64,000 bases of DNA from Gammaproteobacteria bacterium (GCA_021773555.1 JAJFKA010000129.1:1-64000), one strand, 5' to 3'. Positions 7,713-16,929 are shown, counted from the first letter of the stretch. A program made the numbers and translations. The notes: generated from the letters alone by a model not told the origin.

Positions 7713-9944
7713 CTACTCGCCAGGATGGTAGGTGCGTACTGCCCGTTTCTTGACATCCTCCGGGTAGTAAGCCACTTCCTTGAAGCTATGTTCCACATAC
7801 CGCGCAGCCTGGTCATCGAAATGTTCTGATGTGGGATCACCGCTCTGTCCACCGGCGAGTAATGTCCTGGCTTTAACTCGCTCCCCAAATTCAACTACCG
7901 CCACGAAACTGTTTCCTGAGTTGCCATACAATTTTCTGGTGCCGGGATACTGCCGTGCGCCGAACGAAGCCAGGGCACCCCAGCGGCCAGATGCCATGCC
8001 GACAGGCAGACTCGGTGCGTCATCGTCATGAGGTTGCGAGATGTCACCGGTCAGTCGCTGAAATCGATTGACTTCGCCCCAGGGGATTTCCCAGTGGTCA
8101 AAATCTGCCTTCAGACCCGCAATTGTTTTCGAAAAAATGGCCAGGCGTTCCTCATCGGGCGACTGACCACCGAGGTAGTTCACCAGTGCCATGCCGCGAA
8201 GATTCTGCGGATTAAGGCCAACGCCGAGGTAAGTCGTGCCGTAATAATGGGCTAGTGTCATGGCGACGGAATCGGCCGCAACCCGATGATCCCAGGTACG
8301 CAGGTAATCGATGGCAGCAGAAGGATAATCCTGCTTGTTTGCGGAGCGATCGTAGGCGTTGATCAGCCCGGCAATCAGCGCGCTAAACCCGGGCAGGTAG
8401 GGGTCATAGGCGATGTCGATTAGTTTGTCGAGGGTGAGATCTGACTGCCCGGTGAGCATCTGCACCGCATGCAGGCCGCGAAAATTATCTGCTTCCGGTG
8501 CCATGTAAACCGGATAGTCAGCAGGCACGGGGCTGGCACCGGCGGCGGCCGTAAATGGCGTTGAATTGCAATTCTGGATCCAGCCGTTGGCCGGATTAAG
8601 TATCGTGATGATCTCATCAAGGTTGTGAGCGCCCTGCCAGTCGGTTTCCGGATTGCTGCCATCCACTGGTGCCTGGTAGTCGAATTTGACACTTCGTCTG
8701 GGCAGGAAGTTACCGTGGTAGTAGGCGATGTTGCCTTCTGAATCAGCGTACACCGTATTGTTTGAAGAATTTGTGCGGATCGCCATCATTTCGTTGAAAC
8801 CGCGATATCCGGATTGCGTGGTTCGGGTGAATGATTGTTTAAGAGCGTTGACCGGATCCCAGTTAATTTTCGTGGCTACCCACTTACCGTCCAGTTGATG
8901 GGTAATGGGTCCGTGATGAGTGTGGTATGTCTTGAAAGTGCGCTGCTTTAGCTGATCGCCTTGTCTGTAATCCAGTGTCACCTGACCTGTTTTCACCGGG
9001 CGAAGCTCGTCACCATAACGATAAACGAGTTGCCCATCGTGCTGAAACACGTCCTCCACAAACTCATCCATAAAGTCCGCACCCGTTGATGTATGCATCC
9101 ACCCGGTGTTGGCGTTAAAACCCTGGTAGACAAAGAACTGACCCCAGGTCACGGCGCCATAGGCGTTGAGTCCTTGTTCGCTGGAGACATGAATCTCGCC
9201 ACGAAAATAAAATGAAGTGTGTGGATTGATGAGCAGTAGCGTATTACCTGATCGCGTGTGTTCACCTGAGATCGCAAAACCGTTAGACCCCCTGGGTTCT
9301 CTGTCGACACCGCGCTCCTTAATCCATACCTGGGGTGAAACCGCCTGGGGCGCAACAGCCTGGGGTGAAAGGGACGAATCAGCGTGACCTCCATAGAATG
9401 CCTCGATACCCGCAAGGGGAATTTGTTCAATGTCTCCGCCGATAGAACCCTCGAAAAAGAACATCGGCATCCACGGCTCGAATTTATCGATCAACTCAGG
9501 TTTAACCTCAGGATGAGTCGCCAGGTAATAGTTCAGTCCCTCGGCGAAAGCCACGCACAGATCTTGTAACCAGGGGGGTGATGCAGCATAGGCTGACCTG
9601 GCTTCCTGGGTAGTCATATAGAGTCGCGCGCGCAGGTCGCTGTAAATGGCCTGTTTACCGTCAACCTCTGCGAGTCGGCCAATTGCCCACAGATAATTGC
9701 GCTCTATTCGATGAAAGTCGTCCTCAGCCTGGGCGTACAACATGCCGAACACAGCGTCTGCATCGGTTTTTGCGTAAATGTGCGGAATTCCGAAATCGTC
9801 CCGGACAATGGTTACCCGGTTTGCCCGGTCCTCCAATTGCGCAAGGGAGTCATCTGCATTCCGGGTTGTTAATGGCGTCGAGGAGCAGGCGCCCAGCGCA
9901 GCGACCAGGATCAGCAGTGCAGCAATTCGGTTGAACGGGTTCAT
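7713..9944 (-). CDS. Penicillin acylase family lipoprotein (Ntn hydrolase)
   Basis: A 743-residue exported amidase. The N-terminus carries a lipoprotein signal with lipobox LGAC (Cys20) followed by SSTP. The alpha part contains VTIVRDDFGIPHIYAKTDADA and the 'YAQAEDDFHRIE' segment typical of the family. The autocatalytic cleavage point is G|SNGFAISG, making Ser220 the N-terminal nucleophile of the beta subunit. Family members hydrolyse amide bonds of beta-lactams, acyl-homoserine lactones or other N-acyl compounds; the natural substrate here is unknown. The linker before the nucleophile carries a three-copy five-residue repeat (SPQAV/APQAV/SPQVW). Confidence 0.88.
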   Translation of the reverse strand: MNPFNRIAALLILVAALGACSSTPLTTRNADDSLAQLEDRANRVTIVRDDFGIPHIYAKTDADAVFGMLYAQAEDDFHRIERNYLWAIGRLAEVDGKQAIYSDLRARLYMTTQEARSAYAASPPWLQDLCVAFAEGLNYYLATHPEVKPELIDKFEPWMPMFFFEGSIGGDIEQIPLAGIEAFYGGHADSSLSPQAVAPQAVSPQVWIKERGVDREPRGSNGFAISGEHTRSGNTLLLINPHTSFYFRGEIHVSSEQGLNAYGAVTWGQFFVYQGFNANTGWMHTSTGADFMDEFVEDVFQHDGQLVYRYGDELRPVKTGQVTLDYRQGDQLKQRTFKTYHTHHGPITHQLDGKWVATKINWDPVNALKQSFTRTTQSGYRGFNEMMAIRTNSSNNTVYADSEGNIAYYHGNFLPRRSVKFDYQAPVDGSNPETDWQGAHNLDEIITILNPANGWIQNCNSTPFTAAAGASPVPADYPVYMAPEADNFRGLHAVQMLTGQSDLTLDKLIDIAYDPYLPGFSALIAGLINAYDRSANKQDYPSAAIDYLRTWDHRVAADSVAMTLAHYYGTTYLGVGLNPQNLRGMALVNYLGGQSPDEERLAIFSKTIAGLKADFDHWEIPWGEVNRFQRLTGDISQPHDDDAPSLPVGMASGRWGALASFGARQYPGTRKLYGNSGNSFVAVVEFGERVKARTLLAGGQSGDPTSEHFDDQAARYVEHSFKEVAYYPEDVKKRAVRTYHPGE
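9329..9373 (-). repeat. Three-unit 15-bp tandem repeat inside the acylase gene
   Basis: Three imperfect units each beginning CCTGGGG on the plus strand (9329-9343, 9344-9358, 9359-9373) encode SPQAV-like pentapeptides in the acylase linker before the nucleophilic Ser. It is in frame and could vary in copy number without breaking the gene. Confidence 0.7.
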
Positions 9945-10016
9945 AATGCTAATGTCCTTGGGTTGTCAGCGCTGATACCAGTACCATTGACCCTATCATA
10001 TTGCAGGTAAGTCTGG

Positions 10017-10538
10017 ATGGATGAACGAGCGGAAATACTTGAGGGCTCTATACCAGTCACGGCGATGCTGTCGGCTTTTGATGACATGGAGCACTGTTTT
10101 GCTGATTGTTTTACAACGAGCGTACCGGGCCGCGTGGATCTGGAAACGCTGTTGCAGTCCTTTTACACCAGCAGGGTCTTCAAGCTTGAACGTCTGCTGC
10201 TCGCAATCGCTGGTTACTCCTGCAGTGATGCTGATGTGTTGAGAATGGCCAATGGCCAGGCCGATGAATTCTCTGCCTGGCGAGTTGAGGCCAGGGAAGC
10301 GCAGCAAATTCTGCTAACGGATGTGACGGGTGCGACACGGTCCTGGTTGATGGTTGATAATGTATCAGGTGCTCAAAGTCGGACCCTATTGTATTTTGGT
10401 TCTGCGGTGATACCGAGGTTTGCCCAGGATGGCTCAGCGCAGCCGCCTTCCCCGGTATTCAGACTGCTTCAGGGATTCCATAAGCGGTACTCACGAATTC
10501 TGCTGCGGTCTGCGGTGAATAATCTGAACATCGACTAG
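10017..10538 (+). CDS. Hypothetical protein, 173 aa
   Basis: Start ATG 10017 is preceded by AGGTAAG, a reasonable ribosome-binding site. The protein begins MDERAEILEGSIPVTAML and has a central segment LLLAIAGYSCSDADVLRMANG and a beta-rich region (AQQILLTDVTGATRSWLMVD, TLLYFGSAVIPR). It looks like a compact soluble alpha+beta protein of the kind often labelled conserved hypothetical. No catalytic motif is evident. It converges with puuE with one base between the stop codons. Confidence 0.65.
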   Translation: MDERAEILEGSIPVTAMLSAFDDMEHCFADCFTTSVPGRVDLETLLQSFYTSRVFKLERLLLAIAGYSCSDADVLRMANGQADEFSAWRVEAREAQQILLTDVTGATRSWLMVDNVSGAQSRTLLYFGSAVIPRFAQDGSAQPPSPVFRLLQGFHKRYSRILLRSAVNNLNID

Positions 10539-10539
10539 T

Positions 10540-11460
10540 TCAAGGTGGATGGTGTGCGTACCAGTGCCGGGCAATATCAACACGGCGTGTGACCCAGACA
10601 TCCGGCTTCTCACTGATGTACTTAAGGAACCTGCGCAGGGCTTTGAGCCTTCCGGGTTTGCCGATAATGCGGCAATGAAGTCCGATGCTCATCATTTTGG
10701 GCTGCGTGGCGCCTTCATCAAAAAGTGTATCGAAACTGTCCTTCAGGTAGTTGAGGAACTGATCGCCAGCATTGAATCCCTGGGGTGCCGCGAAGCGCAT
10801 ATCATTGACGTCGAGGGTGTAGGGAATAATGAGATGTGGCTTACCGGTGTGTTTGTGCCAGTAGGGCAGGTCGTCGGCATAAGAATCACTGTCGTAGAGA
10901 AATCCACCGGCTTCAATAATAAGTTTTCGGGTGTTCGGGCTGTCCCGGCCGGTATACCAGCCAAGTGGACGCTCGCCGGTTACCTGCGTGTGAAGTTCGA
11001 TGGCCTTATGCAGATGGTCTCGCTCCTCTTGTTCAGGCATCGACTGGTAGTCAATCCAGCGGTAACCATGGCTCGCAATCTCCCAGTCTGCGGCCAGCAT
11101 TGCCACGACGGCTTCAGGGTTTCTGGCCAGCGCCATGGCAACACCATAAACAGTCACCGGGAATCCAAATTCATTGAACAGCCGGTGCAGGCGCCAGAAA
11201 CCCGCACGACTGCCGTATTCGTAGAGACTCTCCATGCTCATGTGCCGGTCCGGGTAGGCCCGTGCACCGATGATTTCCGACAGGAAGGTTTCTGAACCGG
11301 CATCGCCGTGAAGAACGTTGTTTTCGCCACCTTCCTCGTAATTGATGACGAATTGCACGGCCAGACGAGCACCTTCTGGCCAGTTGGGATGAGGCGGGTG
11401 TTCGCCGTAACCCTTGAGGTCCCTGGGATAGTCTGGTTCAAATTCCGGCTTTTTTGTCAT
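10540..11460 (-). CDS. puuE: PuuE-type allantoinase (polysaccharide deacetylase fold)
   Basis: A 306-residue cytosolic protein of the metal-independent allantoinase family, which opens allantoin to allantoate. Typical segments are YPRDLKGYGEHPPHPNWPEGARLAVQFVINYEEGGE, then GAETFLSEI-like GSETFLSEIIGAR, REYG-like SLYEYGSRAGFWRLHRLF, and ASHGYRWIDYQ of the deacetylase fold. Length matches known PuuE. The allantoicase-like and ureidoglycolate lyase genes 6 kb downstream, then urease, supply the following steps. No transcriptional regulator lies next to it. Confidence 0.92.
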   Translation of the reverse strand: MTKKPEFEPDYPRDLKGYGEHPPHPNWPEGARLAVQFVINYEEGGENNVLHGDAGSETFLSEIIGARAYPDRHMSMESLYEYGSRAGFWRLHRLFNEFGFPVTVYGVAMALARNPEAVVAMLAADWEIASHGYRWIDYQSMPEQEERDHLHKAIELHTQVTGERPLGWYTGRDSPNTRKLIIEAGGFLYDSDSYADDLPYWHKHTGKPHLIIPYTLDVNDMRFAAPQGFNAGDQFLNYLKDSFDTLFDEGATQPKMMSIGLHCRIIGKPGRLKALRRFLKYISEKPDVWVTRRVDIARHWYAHHPP

Positions 11461-11616
11461 CGGGTTCCTGTTTCGTGGGGCGCGAATTGACTGATTATAC
11501 CGATGTTAGAGGCATCACCGGTTTGAGGCAGGTCATCTGCTCTGGCTTGGCACTCTGAACCCGCGACAGATGAACACGGGTGTGGGTCAGCACGGCACAG
11601 CAGAGTCAATTGATTG

Positions 11617-11625
11617 TGGTATATT
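11617..11625 (+). promoter_or_regulatory. Candidate extended -10 promoter for the exported adenosine deaminase
   Basis: TGGTATATT has the TG-N-TATATT form of an extended -10 element (TG 11617-11618, hexamer 11620-11625). Transcription would begin near 11632, downstream of the first in-frame initiation codon at 11580, and this favours the TTG start at 11664 for the gene that follows. Confidence 0.4.
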
Positions 11626-11663
11626 ACGCGCACTTTTTTCCAGACCTGAGTGAGTACCCTGAT

Positions 11664-13082
11664 TTGAAAAGCTGGTTAATCATTGTTTGTCTAGTCTCCT
11701 GTTCCCCCGTGCTATTGGCCAGCGATGAACCAGGTCTCTGGTTCGAGGATCTAAAAGGTTCCGCTGATCGTCAAGCGCTTTATCAGGTTCTCCATGCCAT
11801 GCCGAAGGGTGGCGATTTACACAGTCATTCCTCGGGTGCGGTTTTTTCCGAATGGTGGTATGAGATGGCACTCGAGCAGGCCGCTAACGGTTACGTTTAC
11901 TATACCAAAACCCGCATCATGAACTGTAGAGACTATGGTGGCGATGAGTTCGGGCAGCCTTATCTACTCTACTTTTCCAATATACAGGCGTCCCGCTGGG
12001 CAACATTGAGTGAGTGTGAGCAGGGCGAGTACAAACGTTTGTCGGTTCTAACCAACGTCGAGAAATCCGCCTGGCTGAACAGCATTCGTCTTGATAAGCC
12101 TCATGAAGGGCGTGATGAGTTTTTTCAGGCTCACTGGCAACGTCTGGGTGACCTGACGGCGAATCCCTACCTTGCCGTTGAGGCAGTGGTGCGAAATATT
12201 AAAGCATTCAGCGCCGAGGGTCTGATCTACATGGAGCCGGATTTCAATGTATTCGGAGCCATCAGTGCGGATGGCACACCCGTTCCACCCGACGAGGTTG
12301 CTGAACTGTTACGCGCCCGATTACGCCAGAAGGACGTCACCAACACAGGGATGGTGACGCGTTTTCAACTGGCAATTCTGCGTTTTTTACCTGGTGCACC
12401 GGAACTGCTGAAACCCATCTATACCTTTCTGGACAGTAATCGTGATCTCTGGGTAAGTCTTGATCTGGTCGGCCGGGAGGATAACGATAAGGGTTATCCG
12501 GCGAAGTTCCTTGAGGCATTCCGTGAAGTGCGCCGCACACACCATGGCATCCGCCTGTCAATTCATGGCGGGGAAGTGGATGAGCCCAATCGACATGTCA
12601 GGGATACCCTGATCCTCGGTGCGGAGCGGATCGGCCACGGCGTGAATCTCATTTCCGACCCGGACCTGATGTTGTTGATGCGAGGCGGCCCGTACCTGGT
12701 TGAGGTTAATCTGGTGAGCAATCTGCTGCTCGAGTATGTGACTGACTTCAGTCAGCACCCATTCCCGGAATATCTGCGCCTGGGGATTCCTGTTGCGTTG
12801 TCCACTGATGACCGGGGTATGTGGGATTCCACCATGACCGATGAGTTTTTTGTCGCCGTGATGGAGTTCAATCTTTCCTGGGAGGAAATCAAACAATTAT
12901 CAAGAAACTCGCTGAAGCATGCGTTTGTTTCGGATGAACTTAAAGGTGAATTACTGGCCCGTTACAACAAACGAATTGCCGCATTTGAGCGGAGCATGGT
13001 GCGAGGAGGAATGGCCAGGTTGAATTCACCTGACTGCCGACGTTTTATTCGAAATCATTATGACCTTTGCGGTCAAAACTAG
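11664..13082 (+). CDS. Exported adenosine deaminase-related protein (ADGF/ADA2-like)
   Basis: About 472 residues. The frame is open from 11580, but a TTG at 11664 gives a proper export signal, KSWLIIVCLVSCSPVLLA, with a possible lipobox LVSC, and lies downstream of an extended -10 candidate; start is therefore inferred. The ADA metal and catalytic motifs are complete: KGGDLHSHSSGA, IHGGEVDEPN, ERIGHGVNL and STDDRGMWD. The long insertion after the first motif and the export signal resemble secreted adenosine deaminase growth-factor types rather than cytosolic Add. It would convert adenosine (or a derivative) to inosine in the periplasm or at the cell surface, next to a TonB-dependent receptor and a nucleoside-binding protein. 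Confidence 0.85.
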   Translation: MKSWLIIVCLVSCSPVLLASDEPGLWFEDLKGSADRQALYQVLHAMPKGGDLHSHSSGAVFSEWWYEMALEQAANGYVYYTKTRIMNCRDYGGDEFGQPYLLYFSNIQASRWATLSECEQGEYKRLSVLTNVEKSAWLNSIRLDKPHEGRDEFFQAHWQRLGDLTANPYLAVEAVVRNIKAFSAEGLIYMEPDFNVFGAISADGTPVPPDEVAELLRARLRQKDVTNTGMVTRFQLAILRFLPGAPELLKPIYTFLDSNRDLWVSLDLVGREDNDKGYPAKFLEAFREVRRTHHGIRLSIHGGEVDEPNRHVRDTLILGAERIGHGVNLISDPDLMLLMRGGPYLVEVNLVSNLLLEYVTDFSQHPFPEYLRLGIPVALSTDDRGMWDSTMTDEFFVAVMEFNLSWEEIKQLSRNSLKHAFVSDELKGELLARYNKRIAAFERSMVRGGMARLNSPDCRRFIRNHYDLCGQN

Positions 13083-13226
13083 GGCATAATGGCGATCGCG
13101 CGCACCTTGATGGACCACGGCTGAGCGCATCAGAGTATGGAAGTGAGGCACGGGCACCTGTCTGGAATACAGGGTCTGTTTTCTTCTGAGCGATAGGCGG
13201 GTTGGACAACAATAAATTCGGGCAAC

Positions 13227-13290
13227 TTGACATCACATTCAATATCAATTCGGTAATACCTGGCATCGATCGCACCTGTGGCGCGATAGT
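13227..13290 (+). promoter_or_regulatory. Possible promoter/operator region in the 260-base leader of the receptor gene
   Basis: A perfect TTGACA lies at 13227-13232, but no good -10 hexamer is at standard spacing (TAATAC is too far), so activator dependence is possible. Downstream, ATCGATCGC and GCGCGATAG flank CACCTGTG-like bases as an imperfect inverted repeat. Weak evidence, recorded because the receptor is likely to be regulated by its substrate. Confidence 0.2.
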
Positions 13291-13342
13291 TGCTATGGGA
13301 TTGCAGGAGCGTTTTTTTATTCCACTTGGGGAGGAAGTTTTA

Positions 13343-15796
13343 ATGAAACAAATTAGTCTGTTAAAGCCGGTCCTGGCAGCCATCACGGTCGCCATGGCGC
13401 TTGCTTCGTTTTCAACCAGTGCAGCAGAAATGGAAGAGATTGTCGTCAAAGGCAGTCTTGGCAGTTTGCCGGGAGAAGACGTCGAGTCGATTTTTGGATT
13501 TAACAAGTCGCTGCTTGAAACGCCGAGGTCTGCTTCCACCATTGGTGAGGAGATGATGGAACGTTTCAACATGCAGGATATTGATGAACTGATCGTGCTG
13601 GCACCAGGTACCTTCACCCAGTCGTTCTTCGGCGTGGCGGGCGGACTCGATGTGCGAGGCACACCAGGTGAGACTTATTTTCGCGGCGTTCGACGCCTGG
13701 ACAATCCTGGGAACTATCCGACACCGATTGGTGCATCAGACCGGATTGATATTGTACGCGGGCCAGCATCACCCATTTATGGTCCTTCAAAAATCGGCGG
13801 ATACCTGAATTTCAACCCCAAGTCTGCGCGTGTTGAAGCAACGGGCCAGTTTGTAGAGGCTCCGACGGGTGCGCTTGCCTACACCTTTGGCGACTGGGAC
13901 AAGAGTATTGTCACCGGTGAAGTTGGTGGACCGGGCCGGATTGGAGACCAGGACTTCGGCTATTATTTCTACGGTGAAGTGGAAAATTCAGGCAGCTACT
14001 ACAACAATTCCTCCGTTGACCAGACGCTGGTCCAGGGTTCCTTCGATATGGACCTTAATGACAAGCTGCGAGTCCAGTTCGGAGGTATGTACCACAAATT
14101 TGAAGGTAACCAGATTGCGGGCTGGAACCGCCTGACCCAGGCGCTGATCGACAATGGCACTTATGTTACCGGGCAGCCGTCGCCGCTGGACACCAACGGA
14201 GATGGCTCCATCTCACATCAGGAATTTGATGTGAATGGTGATGGATTTACTGACCTTAATCCGTTTCGATTTGACTTCCTCGGGCCAGACTTTGCGTTAG
14301 CTCCTGGTAGCAACGAAGATCTTGCCACCCTGGAGATCCTGGTGGGTGATCTTTCCCTGCTGCAGTTGAACAACGTCGGTGTGGCAAAACTTGATGGCAG
14401 TGATGTCCTCGTCGCTCCGGATGACACGCTTGAAAATGAGGTCACCACGCTTTATTTCGACGTCATCTACACCACGGACAACGACTGGGAAATCAAGAAC
14501 CAGATGTTCTACGAGTCCTATGACAATCTCAATGAAAATGCCTACGGCTTTTCACAGTTCCACGATAGCTGGGTTTTCGAGAACAAGCTGATTATCTCGA
14601 AGGTGTTCCAGGGCGACTCACTGACGACTTCATTGCAGATTTCTCCCTCGATTCGACACACGGATTTCCGTCATGGGGACGACTATACCAATGAGTATTT
14701 TGATCGCCGTGACCTGACCGGACCGTCGACCGCTCTGGATCGTCGACTGCTCGCGACTCGCATCAATGATGATTACACCGAGTATTACGTGGGCGACTAC
14801 ACGGACCTGGGTCTGGCAGTACTGGCAGACTTCACCTGGGAGAGTGGTTTCAGTGCGCTGATCGGTGTGCGTTACGACACCATTGATATGGAAAGTCGTC
14901 AGCCGGCCGACAAACTGTTGCTCGCCAGTGCCAACAACTTTTGTACCGACGGAACCTGTATTGCGGTCAAAGCCAGCGATGACGTCAATGATATTTCATG
15001 GACCGCAAGTTTCAGTTTCAACAGCGAAATCGGACTCGTTCCTTATATTACAGCGTCTGAGCAGGCCACGGTCATTGCCGGCCAGGGTGCAGAGCTTGTG
15101 ACCTCCAATATCACTTCGGGTGGTGCTTTTGACACCTCTGATCTGTTGGAAATTGGTTTGAAGGGCAGCTTGCTGGATAATTCGCTGTACTTCGCGTTGT
15201 CGGCGTACGAACAGGAACGCACGGATTTTTCAGCTCAGTCGATTGTCACCAACCAGTCAACGAAAACCGAAGGCATTGAGTTTGAAGTGCGCTGGGTGGT
15301 GAGCGAAAACTTGTTGGTAACCCTCGGTTACTCACACATCGAAGTCACTAACCTGAATACCAAAAGCTCTGGCAACCGCTTCAGCTTTATCGGTGCAGAT
15401 GATCTACCCGCACTGCCTGCCGGTGCACTCTATGGAGGAACGCTTGGTGGATTCGTGAGTGCTGGCCCCAGTGGCAGCAGACGAGCGGGAATGCCGGAAG
15501 ACATCTGGTCAGCCACCGCAACCTATAACTTTAATAATGGCATCGCGGTGAGTGGTAGCCTGGTGAATGTGGATTCGGTTTACTCCGGGTTCTCCAATCA
15601 GGTCAAACTGCCGGATTACACGCTGATTAATCTGGGTGTGGTCTACGAAACAGAAAACTGGTTGTTCAGCTTTACCGGTAAAAACCTGACAGATGAAGAG
15701 TATTTTCGATCAAACTTCCCGAATCTGTTTGGTGGCACGATTGTATTGCCGGAATTGCCCAGGCACTTCCAGGGTCGTATTCAGTATCGGTTCTAA
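13343..15796 (+). CDS. TonB-dependent outer-membrane receptor with EF-hand insertion
   Basis: 817 residues from ATG 13343, which has GGGGAGGAAG upstream; earlier in-frame codons lack a signal peptide. Signal peptide 1-28 ends TSAA|EME; the TonB box is EEIVVKG. The plug runs through RSASTIG, LDVRGTPGETYFRGVRR and IDIVRGPASPIYGPSKIGGYLNF, and the barrel ends ...RHFQGRIQYRF with terminal Phe. Residues 283-294 form a canonical calcium EF-hand loop (DTNGDGSISHQE) and 297-302 repeat DVNGDG, which is uncommon in receptors. It would import a substrate across the outer membrane with TonB energy. Adjacent exported adenosine deaminase and NUP genes suggest nucleosides or purines; siderophores, the usual default, cannot be excluded. 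Confidence 0.9.
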   Translation: MKQISLLKPVLAAITVAMALASFSTSAAEMEEIVVKGSLGSLPGEDVESIFGFNKSLLETPRSASTIGEEMMERFNMQDIDELIVLAPGTFTQSFFGVAGGLDVRGTPGETYFRGVRRLDNPGNYPTPIGASDRIDIVRGPASPIYGPSKIGGYLNFNPKSARVEATGQFVEAPTGALAYTFGDWDKSIVTGEVGGPGRIGDQDFGYYFYGEVENSGSYYNNSSVDQTLVQGSFDMDLNDKLRVQFGGMYHKFEGNQIAGWNRLTQALIDNGTYVTGQPSPLDTNGDGSISHQEFDVNGDGFTDLNPFRFDFLGPDFALAPGSNEDLATLEILVGDLSLLQLNNVGVAKLDGSDVLVAPDDTLENEVTTLYFDVIYTTDNDWEIKNQMFYESYDNLNENAYGFSQFHDSWVFENKLIISKVFQGDSLTTSLQISPSIRHTDFRHGDDYTNEYFDRRDLTGPSTALDRRLLATRINDDYTEYYVGDYTDLGLAVLADFTWESGFSALIGVRYDTIDMESRQPADKLLLASANNFCTDGTCIAVKASDDVNDISWTASFSFNSEIGLVPYITASEQATVIAGQGAELVTSNITSGGAFDTSDLLEIGLKGSLLDNSLYFALSAYEQERTDFSAQSIVTNQSTKTEGIEFEVRWVVSENLLVTLGYSHIEVTNLNTKSSGNRFSFIGADDLPALPAGALYGGTLGGFVSAGPSGSRRAGMPEDIWSATATYNFNNGIAVSGSLVNVDSVYSGFSNQVKLPDYTLINLGVVYETENWLFSFTGKNLTDEEYFRSNFPNLFGGTIVLPELPRHFQGRIQYRF

Positions 15797-15821
15797 CACC
15801 TGATCCGGGCTGTAAAATCCA

Positions 15822-15858
15822 GGGGTGGTTATCGGAAACGGTTACCACCCTTTTTTTT
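15822..15858 (+). terminator. Rho-independent terminator after the receptor gene
   Basis: GGGTGGT (15823-15829) pairs with ACCACCC (15844-15850), followed by eight T residues (15851-15858). It lies 26 bases after the receptor stop and just before the NUP gene's SD sequence, so the two may be separated or partly attenuated. Confidence 0.8.
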
Positions 15859-15882
15859 GTTTTTGAATTTTTGGAGGCGAGT

Positions 15883-16929
15883 ATGCGAATAGTTCCGTTA
15901 ACGGCGCTACTGTTGTTGATAAGCAGTTGCGCCACGGTGCCCGGCCCCACACCGCTGCCGGTCAGGGTGGTTGTGGTCACCATGTTCGAAGTCGGGGAGG
16001 ACACTGGCGATCGAGCCGGAGAATTCCAGCACTGGAAGGAGCGCCGTGCGCTGACCTCGATTCTGCCGTTCCCGGGTTATCGCGATTTACACTATGACCC
16101 GAACAGTGAGTTGCTGGTACTGGTGACTGGCATCGGCACAGCAAGGTCCGCGGCAGCCATTATGGCCCTTGGTATGGATAACCGATTTGATCTGACGCGG
16201 AGCTACTGGGTGGTCACCGGTATTGCCGGGTTTGATCCTGAAGATGCAACCGTCGGCTCTGCAGCCTGGGCCGAATACCTGGTTGATGGTGACCTTTCCC
16301 ATGAGATTGATGCACGAGAGAAGCCGGCCGACTGGCCCTTCGGTTATTTTGCACGTTACACCCGGAAACCCTTCGATCCGGAAAAACCATCGCCGACCGG
16401 TGAAATGTACCAACTGGATACCGCGCTGGTTAACTGGGCCTTTGATCTGACCCGGGATATGGAACTGCCGGATGATCCATCGTTGCTGCATATGCGTGAG
16501 CAGTACGTTAACCACCCGAACGCACAGGGGAAACCGAAAGTATTAAAAGGCGACAATCTTGCTGCACTCACATTCTGGCACGGCGCTATCATGAACGACT
16601 GGGCGAATCAGTGGGTGGATTACTGGACCGAGGGTAAGGGCGAATTTGTTTCCTCGGCGATGGAGGAGACCGGGACCTATCTATCGCTTTCCTGGCTGCA
16701 CAAGATCCAGCGGGTCGATGTACAACGGCTGCTGGTACTGCGAACCGGCAGCAACTTCACCATGCAACCTCCGGGTGTCACCGCTGCGGAAAACCTGCTG
16801 AAGGAAAACCAGGGTTATGCCGGGCTGGCGGTTGCAACAGAGGCCGCTTATCTGGTTGCCGCCAGGGTTGTCGATGAACTGTTGGAGAACTGGGATCAGT
16901 ATCGTGATGAATTACCGGGGCATCAGTGA
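15883..16929 (+). CDS. Purine nucleoside permease-type (NUP) exported protein, copy 1
   Basis: 348 residues from ATG 15883, preceded by GGAGG (15873-15877). The N-terminus is a lipoprotein signal (LLLLISSC, lipobox ISSC). The body matches the NUP family: VVVVTMFEVGEDTGDRAGEFQHW, MALGMDNRFDLTRSYWVVTGIAGFDPEDATVGSAAWAEY, TFWHGAIMNDWANQW, VLRTGSNFTMQPPG. The family is named for a fungal nucleoside transport protein, but the fold relates to nucleoside phosphorylase-like proteins and the bacterial versions are exported and soluble or lipid-anchored. It may bind or cleave nucleosides in the periplasm. A paralogue lies at 28653-29759. Its end overlaps the convergent allantoicase-like gene by 7 bases. 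Confidence 0.88.
   Translation: MRIVPLTALLLLISSCATVPGPTPLPVRVVVVTMFEVGEDTGDRAGEFQHWKERRALTSILPFPGYRDLHYDPNSELLVLVTGIGTARSAAAIMALGMDNRFDLTRSYWVVTGIAGFDPEDATVGSAAWAEYLVDGDLSHEIDAREKPADWPFGYFARYTRKPFDPEKPSPTGEMYQLDTALVNWAFDLTRDMELPDDPSLLHMREQYVNHPNAQGKPKVLKGDNLAALTFWHGAIMNDWANQWVDYWTEGKGEFVSSAMEETGTYLSLSWLHKIQRVDVQRLLVLRTGSNFTMQPPGVTAAENLLKENQGYAGLAVATEAAYLVAARVVDELLENWDQYRDELPGHQ

Noticed and set aside
9329-9373. Short tandem repeat considered as CRISPR
   Set aside because: Units are 15 bases, contiguous and in frame within a gene; there are no spacers.
13083-13342. Riboswitch in the receptor leader
   Set aside because: No recognisable cobalamin, TPP, purine or other aptamer consensus is present; only generic short inverted repeats.
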